From: Geobacter sp.
GTDB lineage: Bacteria; Desulfobacterota; Desulfuromonadia; Geobacterales; Pseudopelobacteraceae
Direction: 5' to 3'
NCBI GenBank assembly: GCA_027346925.1
Contig: DAIERH010000032.1
Coordinates: forward strand, 1-15,051
DNA: 15,051 nucleotides
The position numbers and the translations under genes were made by a program. Shown piece by piece: positions 1 through 7,432 of the stretch (positions within the stretch are counted from its first letter, which is position 1; the number at the start of each line of letters is the position of its first letter). The notes beneath the pieces were generated by a model. The model was not told the DNA's origin. It saw only the letters and a list, made by a program, of their open reading frames with translations, and did not search any database.

Positions 1-348
1 GCCGAAGGCCATGTTGATGGCGATCCCCAGGCTGGAGGCAACGAACAGGGCGGTGGCCGTATAGAGCGCGGACATGGCCTTCTGGATCAGGAAGGCCCGT
101 TTTTTGGCCCGTTGCAGTTGTTCGTGCAGGAACTCCATCCGTTCGGCGGGAAAGGATATCTTATCCAGCACAACCGATTCGATCTCCCCCTTCATGATAT
201 TCACCCGGTCGAAAATCCGCCCCAGGCGGGCCGAGGTGGAGAAGATCAGGGTGCCGCAGGCCGATATCAGCACCGCCGGGGTGATCATGGAGGTCAGGAT
301 GCTGGAACTGGAGAGGGCCTCCAGGATTTCCTTGTCATGCAGGGTCAT
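1..348 (-). CDS. DUF2721-like membrane protein (partial, 3' end outside window)
   Basis: The first 116 codons of a minus-strand gene that continues past the left edge. The protein begins MTLHDKEILEALSSSS and has a hydrophobic segment at about residues 17-38 (ITPAVLISACGTLIFS). A charged stretch follows (SARLGRIFDRVN), then an amphipathic helix rich in Glu, Lys and Arg at about 50-88. A second hydrophobic segment (ALYTATALFVASSLGIAI) starts at about residue 93. This pattern of a membrane helix followed by an Arg/Asp-rich RxxRIxDRV-type stretch fits my memory of the DUF2721 family of small membrane proteins of unknown function. The ATG lies 1 nt after the aguB stop, so it is probably the third gene of the aguA-aguB operon and translationally coupled. 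I cannot assign a function. The family call is from pattern memory only. Confidence 0.6.
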   Translation of the reverse strand, partial: MTLHDKEILEALSSSSILTSMITPAVLISACGTLIFSTSARLGRIFDRVNIMKGEIESVVLDKISFPAERMEFLHEQLQRAKKRAFLIQKAMSALYTATALFVASSLGIAINMAFG

Positions 349-349
349 A

Positions 350-1234
350 TCAATCCCGAAACCGCTTCAGCAGGTCCCCGTAGGCATCGATGCGGCGGTC
401 GCGCAGGAAGGGCCAGATGCGCCGCACCTGTTCGCTCCTCGCCATATCGATCTCCACCAGCAGCACCTCTTCCCGGTCCCGCGACGCCTGGGCCAGGATC
501 TCCCCCTGGGGCCCGGCCGCGAAGCTGCCCCCCCAGAATTGAATCCCTGTTTTGGGATGCTGTGGGTTGGGCTCGAAGCCGACCCGGTTAACCGCCAGGA
601 GCGGCAGGCCGTTGGCCACGGCGTGGCCGCGCTGGACGGTGATCCAGGCATCACGCTGGCGCGCCTGTTCCGCCTCCGAGTCCACCGGGTCCCAGCCGAT
701 GGCCGTGGGGTAGATCAGCAGGTCGGCCCCGGCCAGGGCCATCAGGCGGGCCGCCTCGGGATACCACTGGTCCCAGCAGACCAGCACCCCCAGGTTGCCC
801 AGGGAGGTCCGGATCGGGTTGAACCCCGGGTCGCCGGGGGTGAAGTAGAACTTCTCATAAAAACCCGGGTCGTCGGGTATGTGCATCTTGCGGTAGGTGC
901 CGGCTATGGAGCCGTCCTTTTCGAACACCACGGCGGTGTTATGGTACAGGCCCGCTGCGCGGCGCTCGAACAGGGAAGAGACGATCACCACCCCCAGTTC
1001 CTTCGCCAGGGCGCCAAGAGTGCGGCTGTTCTCTCCGGGGATGGCCTCGGCCTGGTCGAACAGGGCCGGGTCCTCCACCTGGCAGAAATAGAGGCCTGCG
1101 TGCAGTTCCTGCAGCACGATCAGCCCTGCGCCGGACGCGGCGGCTTGACGAATCATGCCGGCGGTTTTCTCCAGATTGGCCTTCCGGTCGCCGGAGCAGC
1201 TCTGCTGGATCAGGCAGGCCTTGATGGCCGTCAT
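350..1234 (-). CDS. aguB: N-carbamoylputrescine amidase
   Basis: This 294-residue carbon-nitrogen hydrolase (nitrilase superfamily) is expected to hydrolyse N-carbamoylputrescine to putrescine, CO2 and ammonia, the last step of the agmatine route to putrescine, in the cytosol. The catalytic triad is visible: Glu43 in LQELHAG, Lys116 in YRKMHIPDDPGF and Cys153 in VCWDQWYPEAAR. The HIPDDPGFYEKFYFTPGD and CWDQWYPE stretches are typical of AguB rather than of other nitrilases. Length is normal for the family. The ATG overlaps the end of aguA by 4 bp (ATGA arrangement), so the two are cotranscribed and coupled. The pairing with agmatine deiminase strongly supports the substrate assignment. Confidence 0.95.
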   Translation of the reverse strand: MTAIKACLIQQSCSGDRKANLEKTAGMIRQAAASGAGLIVLQELHAGLYFCQVEDPALFDQAEAIPGENSRTLGALAKELGVVIVSSLFERRAAGLYHNTAVVFEKDGSIAGTYRKMHIPDDPGFYEKFYFTPGDPGFNPIRTSLGNLGVLVCWDQWYPEAARLMALAGADLLIYPTAIGWDPVDSEAEQARQRDAWITVQRGHAVANGLPLLAVNRVGFEPNPQHPKTGIQFWGGSFAAGPQGEILAQASRDREEVLLVEIDMARSEQVRRIWPFLRDRRIDAYGDLLKRFRD

Positions 1235-2256
1235 GACAGCACCCCTTGGGGAAGCTGCATGGTGACGCAGTGCAGCGAGCCGTGCTGTTCCAGGAGTGGC
1301 AGACAGTCGATGGGGATGGTCTCGCGGCCGGGAAAGGCCTGCCCGATGACCTCCAGGGCCAGGTCGTCCTTTTCACGGTCCCGGTAGGTGGGGACCAGCA
1401 CGCCGCCGTTGATCACCAGGAAATTGGCATAGGTTGCCGGCAGGCGGCGGGCCTGCTCGTCGAAGCGGGCCTTGGGCCAGGGGAGCGGAACCAGGCGGTA
1501 GGGGGAACCGTCCGGGGCGCGGAAGGCCCGCATCTCCTCCTCCATCAGCTTCAGTTCCTGGAAGTGCTCGTCGCGCGGGTCGTCGCAGGCGGTGTAGACG
1601 ATGACGTTGTCGGGACAGATGCGCGCCAGGGTGTCGATATGGGAGTCGGTGTCGTCGCCGGCCAGAAAGCCGTGGTTGAGCCACAGTACGCGCCGCGCCC
1701 CCAGAAGTGAGGCCATGGCCTGCTCGATCTCGCTCCTGTCCAGTTGGGGGTTGCGGTTGGGGGAGAGCAGGCAGGCGGCCGTGGTCAGGATGGTGCCGAG
1801 GCCGTCGCTCTCGATGCTGCCTCCCTCCATGATCAGGCCGATGGTCTTGAGGTTCGGCCCCAGCACACCTTGTTCCTTGAGGCGCCTGGTGATCAGGTTG
1901 TCCTGGTCGGCCGGAAACTTGAGTCCCCAGCCGTTGAAGCCGAAGTCCAGCAGCACCGGCATGTTGTTGAAGATCACGGTAATAGGACCAAAATCGCGCG
2001 CCCAGGTATCGTTGCTGGGCGCCTCGAGGATCGAGACCCTGGCCATGTCGACGCCGGCAGCCGCCAGAGAGTCCGCTGCTTCGGCCGCATGGGGCGCCGT
2101 CAGCAGAACCCGCTCAAAACGGGATATCTGGCGGATGATCTCCACATACACCGGGCGGACATCATCCAGCATATAGCCCCAGTCGGTACCTTCATGGGGC
2201 CAGGCCATCAGGACGCCGTCCTGTGCCTCCCATTCGGCGGGAAGTCTCGGGTTCAC
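1231..2256 (-). CDS. aguA: agmatine deiminase
   Basis: Agmatine deiminase of the peptidyl-arginine-deiminase-like (guanidino-modifying) family; it converts agmatine to N-carbamoylputrescine and ammonia. From the GTG start the protein has 341 residues. Visible motifs are PAEWEAQDGVLMAWPH at the N-terminus, NDTWARDFGP (82-91), EGGSIESDG (144-152), DTDSHID (202-208, catalytic His206) and HGSLHCVTMQLP (325-336, nucleophile Cys330). I chose the GTG at 2256 because AAAGGAGA lies about 7 nt upstream. A longer in-frame ATG at 2316 would place its first codons on the -35 and -10 of the likely promoter and adds residues unlike the family. The product feeds AguB directly downstream. Confidence 0.94.
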   Translation of the reverse strand: MNPRLPAEWEAQDGVLMAWPHEGTDWGYMLDDVRPVYVEIIRQISRFERVLLTAPHAAEAADSLAAAGVDMARVSILEAPSNDTWARDFGPITVIFNNMPVLLDFGFNGWGLKFPADQDNLITRRLKEQGVLGPNLKTIGLIMEGGSIESDGLGTILTTAACLLSPNRNPQLDRSEIEQAMASLLGARRVLWLNHGFLAGDDTDSHIDTLARICPDNVIVYTACDDPRDEHFQELKLMEEEMRAFRAPDGSPYRLVPLPWPKARFDEQARRLPATYANFLVINGGVLVPTYRDREKDDLALEVIGQAFPGRETIPIDCLPLLEQHGSLHCVTMQLPQGVLS

Positions 2257-2287
2257 GAACAGTCTCCTTTTCAATGTTGGTGAGCAC

Positions 2288-2316
2288 AGTATAATGACAG
2301 AAGCCGCCCGGCGCAA
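2288..2316 (-). promoter_or_regulatory. sigma-70-type promoter of aguAB
   Basis: Read on the minus strand, TTGCGC (2316-2311) is followed after exactly 17 nt by TATACT (2293-2288). The -10 matches 5 of 6 consensus bases and the -35 keeps TTG. Transcription would start near 2281, giving a leader of about 25 nt that carries the AAAGGAGA ribosome site before the GTG at 2256. A short dyad, CCCCTG-5 nt-CAGGGG (2319-2335), lies immediately upstream of the -35 and could be an operator, but this is not shown. Confidence 0.55.
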
Positions 2317-2430
2317 GCCCCCTGTGGTTCAGGGGCCGTAGCGCCGCAATTTTGCCTTGATTTATGCTGCTGCTTGCTTTAGAAAACTACTGCTGTGTGT
2401 AACCCAGCCCCGATAAACAGAGATACGTGC

Positions 2431-2476
2431 GTTAACGAGGTTATTTCTGTCTGTAAACGCAGAAATAACCTCTAAC
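2431..2476. promoter_or_regulatory. long hairpin in the ispE leader
   Basis: Two perfect 13-bp arms, GAGGTTATTTCTG (2437-2449) and CAGAAATAACCTC (2460-2472), enclose a 10-nt loop. The stem extends by 4 bp (GTTA 2431-2434 with TAAC 2473-2476) across a 2-nt bulge (AC). It ends 15 nt before the ispE ribosome site. No T-tract follows, so it is not a standard intrinsic terminator. It could be an operator, an RNA leader structure or a small repeat. The surrounding 2340-2480 stretch is richer in A+T than its neighbours. Confidence 0.6.
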
Positions 2477-2499
2477 TTACTAAGCGTGACGGAGCACCC

Positions 2500-3342
2500 G
2501 TGAAAAGCCTGACACTCAACGCCCCCGCCAAGATCAACTACCTGCTCGATGTCATCCGGCGGCGCCCTGACGGCTATCACGACCTGCGCATGATCATGCA
2601 GCGTGTCAACCTGTGTGACGAAATCACCATTACCCTGACCGATACCCCGGAGGTCGCGGTCACCTGCGGGAAAAAGGGTGTCCCGGACGGGCCCGGCAAC
2701 ATCGCCTGGAAAGCGGCCCGAGCCCTGCTCGACCTGGCGGGTGTCGGGCAGGGGGCCACCATCGCAATCACCAAGAACATCCCGGTTGCTGCTGGCCTGG
2801 GTGGCGGCAGCAGCGACGCGGCCGCCGTGTTGATGGGGATGAACGAACTGCTGGGGCTCGGCCTTTCCGATCAGAAGCTCATGGAAATCGGCCTGAAGCT
2901 GGGGGCCGACGTGCCGTTTTTCGTCTTCAGGAAGACCGCCCTTGCCGAAGGGGTCGGCGAACAGCTCACCGTCATGCCGGCAATGCCCCCTGCCTGGGTC
3001 GTGCTGGTAAACCCCGGTGTGCACGTCTCGACAGCCTGGGTCTATCGAAATTTGCAGTTGAAAAACAGAGCGGAGCTGGCTAAACTTCCCCATTTTTACG
3101 GCAATATCGAGGACATCTGTTCCATTCTCTCGAACGACCTTGAGGCGGTGACCATCCCGGCTTTTCCGGTCATTGCCGATATCAAGGCCTCCATGATGCG
3201 TTTGGGCGCCCTGGGCGCCATGATGTCCGGCAGCGGTCCGACGGTGTTTGGCCTCTTTCGGGACAGGGAGACCGCAGAGATGGCGGCCGACGCATTGACC
3301 GCCGGGACCGGCTGGTTTACCGCTGCGGTGGAGACGATGTGA
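2500..3342 (+). CDS. ispE: 4-diphosphocytidyl-2-C-methyl-D-erythritol kinase
   Basis: GHMP-family kinase of the MEP (non-mevalonate) isoprenoid pathway; it phosphorylates CDP-methylerythritol at the 2-hydroxyl with ATP. The 280-residue length is normal. Visible features are APAKIN with Lys11 (substrate contact), RRPDGYHDL (21-29), the glycine-rich ATP motif PVAAGLGGGSSDAAA (95-109), LGADVPFF with the probable catalytic Asp137, and MSGSGPTVFGLF in the C-terminal GHMP domain. The start is GTG with GGAG 5 nt upstream (2491-2494). The gene is divergent from aguA and followed by tRNA-Gln and prs, an order I associate with Geobacteraceae. Confidence 0.96.
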   Translation: MKSLTLNAPAKINYLLDVIRRRPDGYHDLRMIMQRVNLCDEITITLTDTPEVAVTCGKKGVPDGPGNIAWKAARALLDLAGVGQGATIAITKNIPVAAGLGGGSSDAAAVLMGMNELLGLGLSDQKLMEIGLKLGADVPFFVFRKTALAEGVGEQLTVMPAMPPAWVVLVNPGVHVSTAWVYRNLQLKNRAELAKLPHFYGNIEDICSILSNDLEAVTIPAFPVIADIKASMMRLGALGAMMSGSGPTVFGLFRDRETAEMAADALTAGTGWFTAAVETM

Positions 3343-3427
3343 GGGAGCGCTTCATTGCCGGCGGTCAGGGCTTTTCGGGATGGATTCCCGTTTCATCTGC
3401 AACGATTTGACAATTAATTTATTTTGT

Positions 3428-3502
3428 TGGGGCGTCGCCAAGCGGTAAGGCACCGGATTTTGATTCCGGCATTCCCAGGTTCGATCCCTGGCGCCCCAGC
3501 CA
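3428..3502 (+). tRNA. tRNA-Gln (anticodon TTG)
   Basis: A complete cloverleaf of 75 nt. The acceptor stem is TGGGGCG (3428-3434) with CGCCCCA (3492-3498). The anticodon arm is CCGGA-TTTTGAT-TCCGG, whose central TTG reads CAA/CAG glutamine codons. The T arm is CCAGG-TTCGATC-CCTGG. The discriminator base is G and CCA is encoded (3500-3502). The U1-A72 pair is typical of bacterial tRNA-Gln. It lies between ispE and prs with no obvious terminator on either side, so it may be processed out of a longer transcript. Confidence 0.97.
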
Positions 3503-3537
3503 CTTTTTCGTTTTCATGTTGAAAGGTACCGAACGTC

Positions 3538-4482
3538 ATGCACGACAAGATCAGGGTCTTTTCCGGGAATTCCAATCCCTCGCTCGCCAAGAAGATTTGC
3601 GAAAGCCTCGGTGTGCCTCTCGGGAACGCACGTGTCCGCAGGTTTTCCGATGGCGAGGTCATGGTGGAGATCGGAGAGAATGTCCGTGGTCGTGACGTGT
3701 ATGTGATCCAGTCCACCTGCGCGCCCACCAACGACAACCTGATGGAACTGCTGGTCATGACGGATGCCCTCAAGCGGGCATCGGCGGCCACCATCACGGC
3801 GGTGATCCCCTATTACGGCTATGCCCGCCAGGACCGCAAGGCTGCCCCGCGCACACCCATCACCGCCAAGCTGGTGGCCGACCTGATCACCACCTCCGGC
3901 GTGGACCGGGTGGTGACGGTGGACCTGCATGCCGGCCAGATCCAGGGGTTCTTCAACATCCCCGTGGATAACCTCTATGCCGCACCGGTCATCCTCGATT
4001 ACCTGAAAACGCGCTTTGCCGGGGAACAGGTCGTGATGGTTTCGCCCGATGCCGGCGGGACCGAACGGGCCCGCGCCTTTGCCAAGCGGCTGGGATGCAC
4101 CCTGGCGGTGATCGACAAGCGCCGCACCGGCCCCAACGTGGCCGAGGTGATGCACCTGATCGGCGATGTCCGCGACAAGGTGGCCATCATCCTGGACGAC
4201 ATGATCGACACGGCCGGTACCCTGACCCAGGCCGCCAAGGCGCTCAAGGAAAACGGGGCGCGGTCCATCTATGCCTGTGCGACCCACGGCGTGCTTTCCG
4301 GGCCGGCCATCGAGCGTATCAACGGTTCGGACATCGAAGAGGTCGTGCTGACCGATACCATCCCGCAGGGGGACAAGGCGCCGACCACCTCAAAGATCAG
4401 GATGCTGTCGGTTGCGGACCTTCTGGGCGAGGCGATCCGGCGCATCCACGAGGACGAGTCGGTCAGCTCTCTGTTTGTGTGA
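3538..4482 (+). CDS. prs: ribose-phosphate pyrophosphokinase (PRPP synthase)
   Basis: Makes 5-phosphoribosyl 1-diphosphate from ribose 5-phosphate and ATP for purine, pyrimidine, histidine, tryptophan and NAD synthesis. The 314-residue class I enzyme shows PYYGYARQDRK (91-101), the metal/ATP loop DLHAGQIQGFF (129-139), SPDAGGTERARAFAKRL (169-185) and the PRPP-binding signature AIILDDMIDTAGT (216-228). The N-terminus MHDKIRVFSGNSNPSLA is typical and the ATG at 3538 follows GAAAGG. It is the first protein gene of a run with rplY, pth and ychF on the same strand. Confidence 0.97.
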   Translation: MHDKIRVFSGNSNPSLAKKICESLGVPLGNARVRRFSDGEVMVEIGENVRGRDVYVIQSTCAPTNDNLMELLVMTDALKRASAATITAVIPYYGYARQDRKAAPRTPITAKLVADLITTSGVDRVVTVDLHAGQIQGFFNIPVDNLYAAPVILDYLKTRFAGEQVVMVSPDAGGTERARAFAKRLGCTLAVIDKRRTGPNVAEVMHLIGDVRDKVAIILDDMIDTAGTLTQAAKALKENGARSIYACATHGVLSGPAIERINGSDIEEVVLTDTIPQGDKAPTTSKIRMLSVADLLGEAIRRIHEDESVSSLFV

Positions 4483-4563
4483 GGCTGCCATAGCAAAGTT
4501 TTAGATAGAGCATTTGGAGTGTACAGGGTGGGCGCTGCCCGCCACTACAACTGGAGGAACAGT

Positions 4564-5151
4564 ATGCAACAGAAACAGATGAACATCGAATTGAGATCCA
4601 AAACCGGCAAGGGCATCAGCCGTCAATTGAGGCGTGAGGAGATGGTTCCCGGCGTGGTGTATGGAAAGGGAATGGATCCGGTGGCGGTGAGCATCAAATA
4701 CCGTGATCTGCAGGCTGCCCTGGCCGGTGAAGGCGGCCAGAACAACCTGATCACCCTGGTGGGGGGCGGCCTGGACCAGACCATGGCCATCATTGCCGAC
4801 CTGCAACGGGATGCGGTCAAGGGAACCTACAAGCATGTGGACCTCCATCGCGTCAACATGAACGAAAAACTGCGCCTGACCGTGCCGGTCGTCCTCAAGG
4901 GCACCGCCATAGGGGTCAAGGAGGGCGGCCTGCTGGACTTCGCCCACCACGAACTGCATGTGGAATGTCTGCCGAACAATATCCCCGATCACCTCGAGAT
5001 CGACATCACGGATCTCAAGATCGCCCACTCCATCCACGTCAATGAGATTCCTCTTCCGGAAGGGGTCAAGGCCCTGGATAACCCCAAGACCCCGGTCGTC
5101 AGTGTTCTTGGCAGGGTCAAGGAAGAGGCCGGCGCCGGAGAAACAGCCTAG
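4564..5151 (+). CDS. rplY: 50S ribosomal protein L25/Ctc
   Basis: Long (Ctc/TL5) form of L25, which binds 5S rRNA in the large ribosomal subunit. From the ATG at 4564 it has 195 residues: an N-terminal L25 domain (IELRSKTGKGISRQLRREEM, VPGVVYGKG) up to about residue 90, and a C-terminal TL5/CTC beta domain (VPVVLKGTAIGVKEGG, LDFAHHELHVECLPNNIP, IHVNEIPLPEGVK). The start is set by GGAGG at 4553-4557, 6 nt before the ATG; an in-frame GTG at 4519 has no comparable ribosome site and adds non-family residues. It lies between prs and pth, the usual bacterial order. Confidence 0.95.
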   Translation: MQQKQMNIELRSKTGKGISRQLRREEMVPGVVYGKGMDPVAVSIKYRDLQAALAGEGGQNNLITLVGGGLDQTMAIIADLQRDAVKGTYKHVDLHRVNMNEKLRLTVPVVLKGTAIGVKEGGLLDFAHHELHVECLPNNIPDHLEIDITDLKIAHSIHVNEIPLPEGVKALDNPKTPVVSVLGRVKEEAGAGETA

Positions 5152-5169
5152 ATCGATTCCAGGTAGACA

Positions 5170-5751
5170 ATGAGCACATTCGTCATAGCGGGGCTGGGAA
5201 ATCCCGGCCCCACCTATCAATGGACCCGCCACAACGCGGGTTTCCTTTTTTTGGACCGGCTGGCCAACCTGGAGAACCTTTCCATCAGCCGCAAGTCCTT
5301 CTCCGGTCTGGCAGGCGAGTGGACCCGCAAGGACGACCGCCTCGTGCTCCTCAAGCCGCAGACCTTCATGAACCTCTCCGGTCGGGCCGTCATGCAGGCC
5401 CTCCAGTTCTACAAGCTGCCCCTGTCGAACCTGATAGTCGTCCACGACGAACTGGACCTGGCGTTCGGCATGGTCCGCTTCAAGCAGGGTGGGGGGCACG
5501 GTGGTCACAACGGCCTGCGCTCCATCAAGGAACAACTGGGCAAGGATGATTTCCTGCGGCTGCGCATCGGCATCGGCCGGCCGCCCCACGGGGACACGAT
5601 CAACTACGTGCTGGGGACCATCCCCCCGGAGCAGATGGAACTGCTCCCGCGGGTGCTGGACGGGGCTTTGGACATGCTGGAGATGATGCTGGACGAGGGG
5701 CTCCCCAAGGCCATGAGCCTGTTCAACAATAGAAACTTTCTGGAAGGATAG
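5170..5751 (+). CDS. pth: peptidyl-tRNA hydrolase
   Basis: Releases tRNA from peptidyl-tRNA that drops off ribosomes. The 193-residue length is standard. Visible motifs are AGLGNPGPTY with Asn11, TRHNAGF with the catalytic His21, KPQTFMNLSG with Asn68, VVHDELDLAFG with Asp93, and GGGHGGHNGLRSI. All active-site residues known for the bacterial Pth family are present. The ATG is 18 nt after the rplY stop and the stop is 3 nt before ychF, so the genes form a tight operon whose products all act in translation. Confidence 0.97.
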   Translation: MSTFVIAGLGNPGPTYQWTRHNAGFLFLDRLANLENLSISRKSFSGLAGEWTRKDDRLVLLKPQTFMNLSGRAVMQALQFYKLPLSNLIVVHDELDLAFGMVRFKQGGGHGGHNGLRSIKEQLGKDDFLRLRIGIGRPPHGDTINYVLGTIPPEQMELLPRVLDGALDMLEMMLDEGLPKAMSLFNNRNFLEG

Positions 5752-5754
5752 ATC

Positions 5755-6849
5755 ATGGGTTTCAACTGCGGTATCGTCGGGCTCCCCAATGTGGGCAAGT
5801 CCACCATCTTCAACGCCCTCACCTCGGCTGGCGCCGAGTCGGCCAACTACCCGTTCTGCACCATCGATCCCAATGTGGGGATCGTGCAGGTGCCGGACCC
5901 GCGCATGGACCAGTTGTCGGCCATCGTCAAGCCCCAGAAGATCCAGCCCACCACCATAGAGTTCCTGGACATCGCCGGTCTGGTCAAGGGGGCCAGCGCC
6001 GGGGAGGGGCTCGGCAACCAGTTCCTGGGACACATCCGCAGTACGGATGCCATCGTGCACGTGGTGCGCTGTTTCGACGACGAGAACGTGGTCCACGTCA
6101 GCGGTCGGGTCTCTCCGGCTGACGACATCGAGGTGATCAACACCGAATTGGCCCTGGCCGACCTGGATACGGTGGAGAAGAAGATCCAGCGCGCCGAGAA
6201 GATGGCGCGCAGCGGGGACAAGAAGGCCAAGGACGAGGTCGAGTTCTATCAGCGTGTGAAGGGGCTCCTGGAACAGGTGAAAAAGCTCAAGGGCGTTGCC
6301 GAGAACGAGGATGAGCGCCTGTGGATGCGGGACCTGCACCTGTTGACCGACAAGCCGGTCTTGTACGTGGCCAACGTGGCCGAGGACGACCTGCTGGGCG
6401 AACACCCCTTTGTTGCCCAGGTTCAGGCGATTGCCGCCGCGGAGGGGGCCAAGGTGGTCACGATCTGCGGCAAGCTGGAGGCGGAGATATCGGAGTTGGA
6501 TGGGGACGAGAAGCAGGCCTTCCTGCATGACATGGGGTTGGAGGAGCCGGGCCTGGACCGCCTGATCCGCAGCGGCTACGAGCTGCTGGGCCTGATCACC
6601 TACTTCACCGCCGGCGTCAAGGAGGTGAGGGCCTGGACCATCGTCAACGGCACCAAGGCCCCCCAGGCGGCCGGGGTGATCCACACCGACTTCGAGAAGG
6701 GGTTCATCCGCGCCGAGGTGATCGCCTTCGATGATTTCATCGCGTGCAACGGCGAAGCCGGGGCCAAGGAAAAGGGGCTGATGCGCCTGGAGGGCAAGGA
6801 ATACGTGGTCAAGGACGGCGACGTGATGCATTTCAGGTTCAATGTCTGA
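5755..6849 (+). CDS. ychF: redox-regulated ATPase YchF (OLA1 family)
   Basis: Obg-related P-loop protein of 364 residues that prefers ATP to GTP and associates with ribosomes. Seen here are the P-loop GLPNVGKST (9-17), the G3 motif DIAG (72-75), a coiled-coil insertion around 130-190 rich in Lys and Glu, the altered G4 motif NVAE (207-210, in place of NKxD, which explains ATP preference in this family), and a C-terminal TGS domain from about 280 to the end. Cys35 in NYPFCTIDPN is the conserved cysteine near switch I. It follows pth by 3 nt and is the last gene before a strong terminator. Confidence 0.97.
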   Translation: MGFNCGIVGLPNVGKSTIFNALTSAGAESANYPFCTIDPNVGIVQVPDPRMDQLSAIVKPQKIQPTTIEFLDIAGLVKGASAGEGLGNQFLGHIRSTDAIVHVVRCFDDENVVHVSGRVSPADDIEVINTELALADLDTVEKKIQRAEKMARSGDKKAKDEVEFYQRVKGLLEQVKKLKGVAENEDERLWMRDLHLLTDKPVLYVANVAEDDLLGEHPFVAQVQAIAAAEGAKVVTICGKLEAEISELDGDEKQAFLHDMGLEEPGLDRLIRSGYELLGLITYFTAGVKEVRAWTIVNGTKAPQAAGVIHTDFEKGFIRAEVIAFDDFIACNGEAGAKEKGLMRLEGKEYVVKDGDVMHFRFNV

Positions 6850-6884
6850 TATCGGCGCCTGGTGCGGATAGAATGTTGTTCACG

Positions 6885-6917
6885 ACCTCCGGGAATTTAA
6901 AAACCCGGAGGTTTTTT
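6885..6917 (+). terminator. intrinsic terminator after ychF
   Basis: A 9-bp perfect stem, ACCTCCGGG (6885-6893) with CCCGGAGGT (6904-6912), encloses a 10-nt A/T loop and runs into TTTTTT (6912-6917). It separates the prs-rplY-pth-ychF transcript from the fur promoter, which begins only 4 nt later. Confidence 0.9.
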
Positions 6918-6920
6918 GTA

Positions 6921-6949
6921 TTGACAACCATCATCGCCGTCGATACATT
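6921..6949 (+). promoter_or_regulatory. sigma-70 promoter of fur
   Basis: A consensus -35 TTGACA (6921-6926) is followed by a 17-nt spacer and TACATT (6944-6949, 4 of 6 consensus bases). Transcription would begin near 6956, about 22 nt before the fur ATG. It abuts the upstream terminator. Confidence 0.75.
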
Positions 6950-6963
6950 GATTTTCATGTTCA
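6949..6963. promoter_or_regulatory. candidate Fur box at the fur start site
   Basis: TGATTTTCATGTTCA matches 10 of the 14 defined bases of the 7-1-7 Fur consensus TGATAATNATTATCA and sits inside a 19-bp imperfect dyad (ATTGA...TCAAT, 6947-6965). It overlaps the end of the -10 and the expected transcription start, so bound Fur would block initiation. This suggests autorepression; it is an inference from position and match. Confidence 0.5.
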
Positions 6964-6977
6964 ATACGGAGGACGGG

Positions 6978-7415
6978 ATGATCCTCGAAAAAAAGAAGGC
7001 GTTCAACGAGTTTGCCCAGTCCAAGGGGCTGCGTTCCACCCGCCAGCGCGACATCATCCTGGACATCTTCCTCTCCACCCACCAACACGTCAGCGTCGAA
7101 GACCTCTACCTGAAGGTCAAGGCCAGTCATCCCGGCATTGGCTACGCCACGGTCTACCGCACCCTCAAGCTGTTCAGCGAGGCCGGCCTTGCCCGCGAGA
7201 TCCTGCTGCACGACGGCCAGACCCGGTATGAACATGTCCTGGCCGGCGAGCACCACGATCACCTGGTCTGCACCGGATGCAACGCCATCATCGAGTTCGA
7301 GGACGAGACCATCGAGAAGTTGCAGGACGAGATCGCCGCACGCCACGGTTTCCTGATTCGCAGGCATAAACTGGAACTCTACGGGTTGTGTGCCCGCTGC
7401 CGGAACATCGGTTAA
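6978..7415 (+). CDS. fur: ferric uptake regulator, Fur family
   Basis: A 145-residue Fur-family repressor that binds DNA when loaded with Fe(II). The N-terminal winged helix covers about residues 1-85, with KGLRSTRQRDIILDIFL and the recognition region YATVYRTLKLFSEAGL. The C-terminal dimerisation/metal domain shows RYEHVLAGEHHDHLVCTGC and ends with LCARC, giving two CxxC pairs (structural zinc). The start is ATG at 6978 with GGAGG 5 nt upstream; an upstream in-frame ATG would lie before the promoter. Fur rather than Zur or PerR is favoured by the neighbouring feoB and ideR and by the Fur-like boxes here and at 7433. Confidence 0.93.
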   Translation: MILEKKKAFNEFAQSKGLRSTRQRDIILDIFLSTHQHVSVEDLYLKVKASHPGIGYATVYRTLKLFSEAGLAREILLHDGQTRYEHVLAGEHHDHLVCTGCNAIIEFEDETIEKLQDEIAARHGFLIRRHKLELYGLCARCRNIG

Positions 7416-7432
7416 TTTTTTTTACAGTAATG

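Noticed and set aside
74..1387. 437-residue plus-strand open frame over aguB and aguA
   Set aside because: It is antisense to two clearly recognised enzymes and its composition (many Arg, Gly, His, Pro) is that of a G+C-rich shadow frame.
3378..3392. Small hairpin CGGGA-TGGAT-TCCCG after ispE as a terminator
   Set aside because: The stem is only 5 bp and the following T-run is 3 nt, too weak to support a call.
3407..3435. TTGACA at 3407 as promoter of tRNA-Gln
   Set aside because: A 17-nt spacer would place the -10 inside the tRNA, so it cannot drive the mature tRNA, and no -10-like bases are there.
4526..4545. G+C-rich short dyad in the rplY leader as an L25 autoregulatory hairpin
   Set aside because: The stem is short with a bulge and several alternative pairings; I know of no such control for L25 and cannot support it.
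4501..6831. 776-residue minus-strand open frame
   Set aside because: It runs antisense through rplY, pth and ychF, all with intact family motifs; it has no recognisable domain and is a mirror of high-G+C codon use.
7416..7425. T-run after fur as a terminator
   Set aside because: Only a 3-bp stem (CCG/CGG) precedes it, so no credible hairpin exists.
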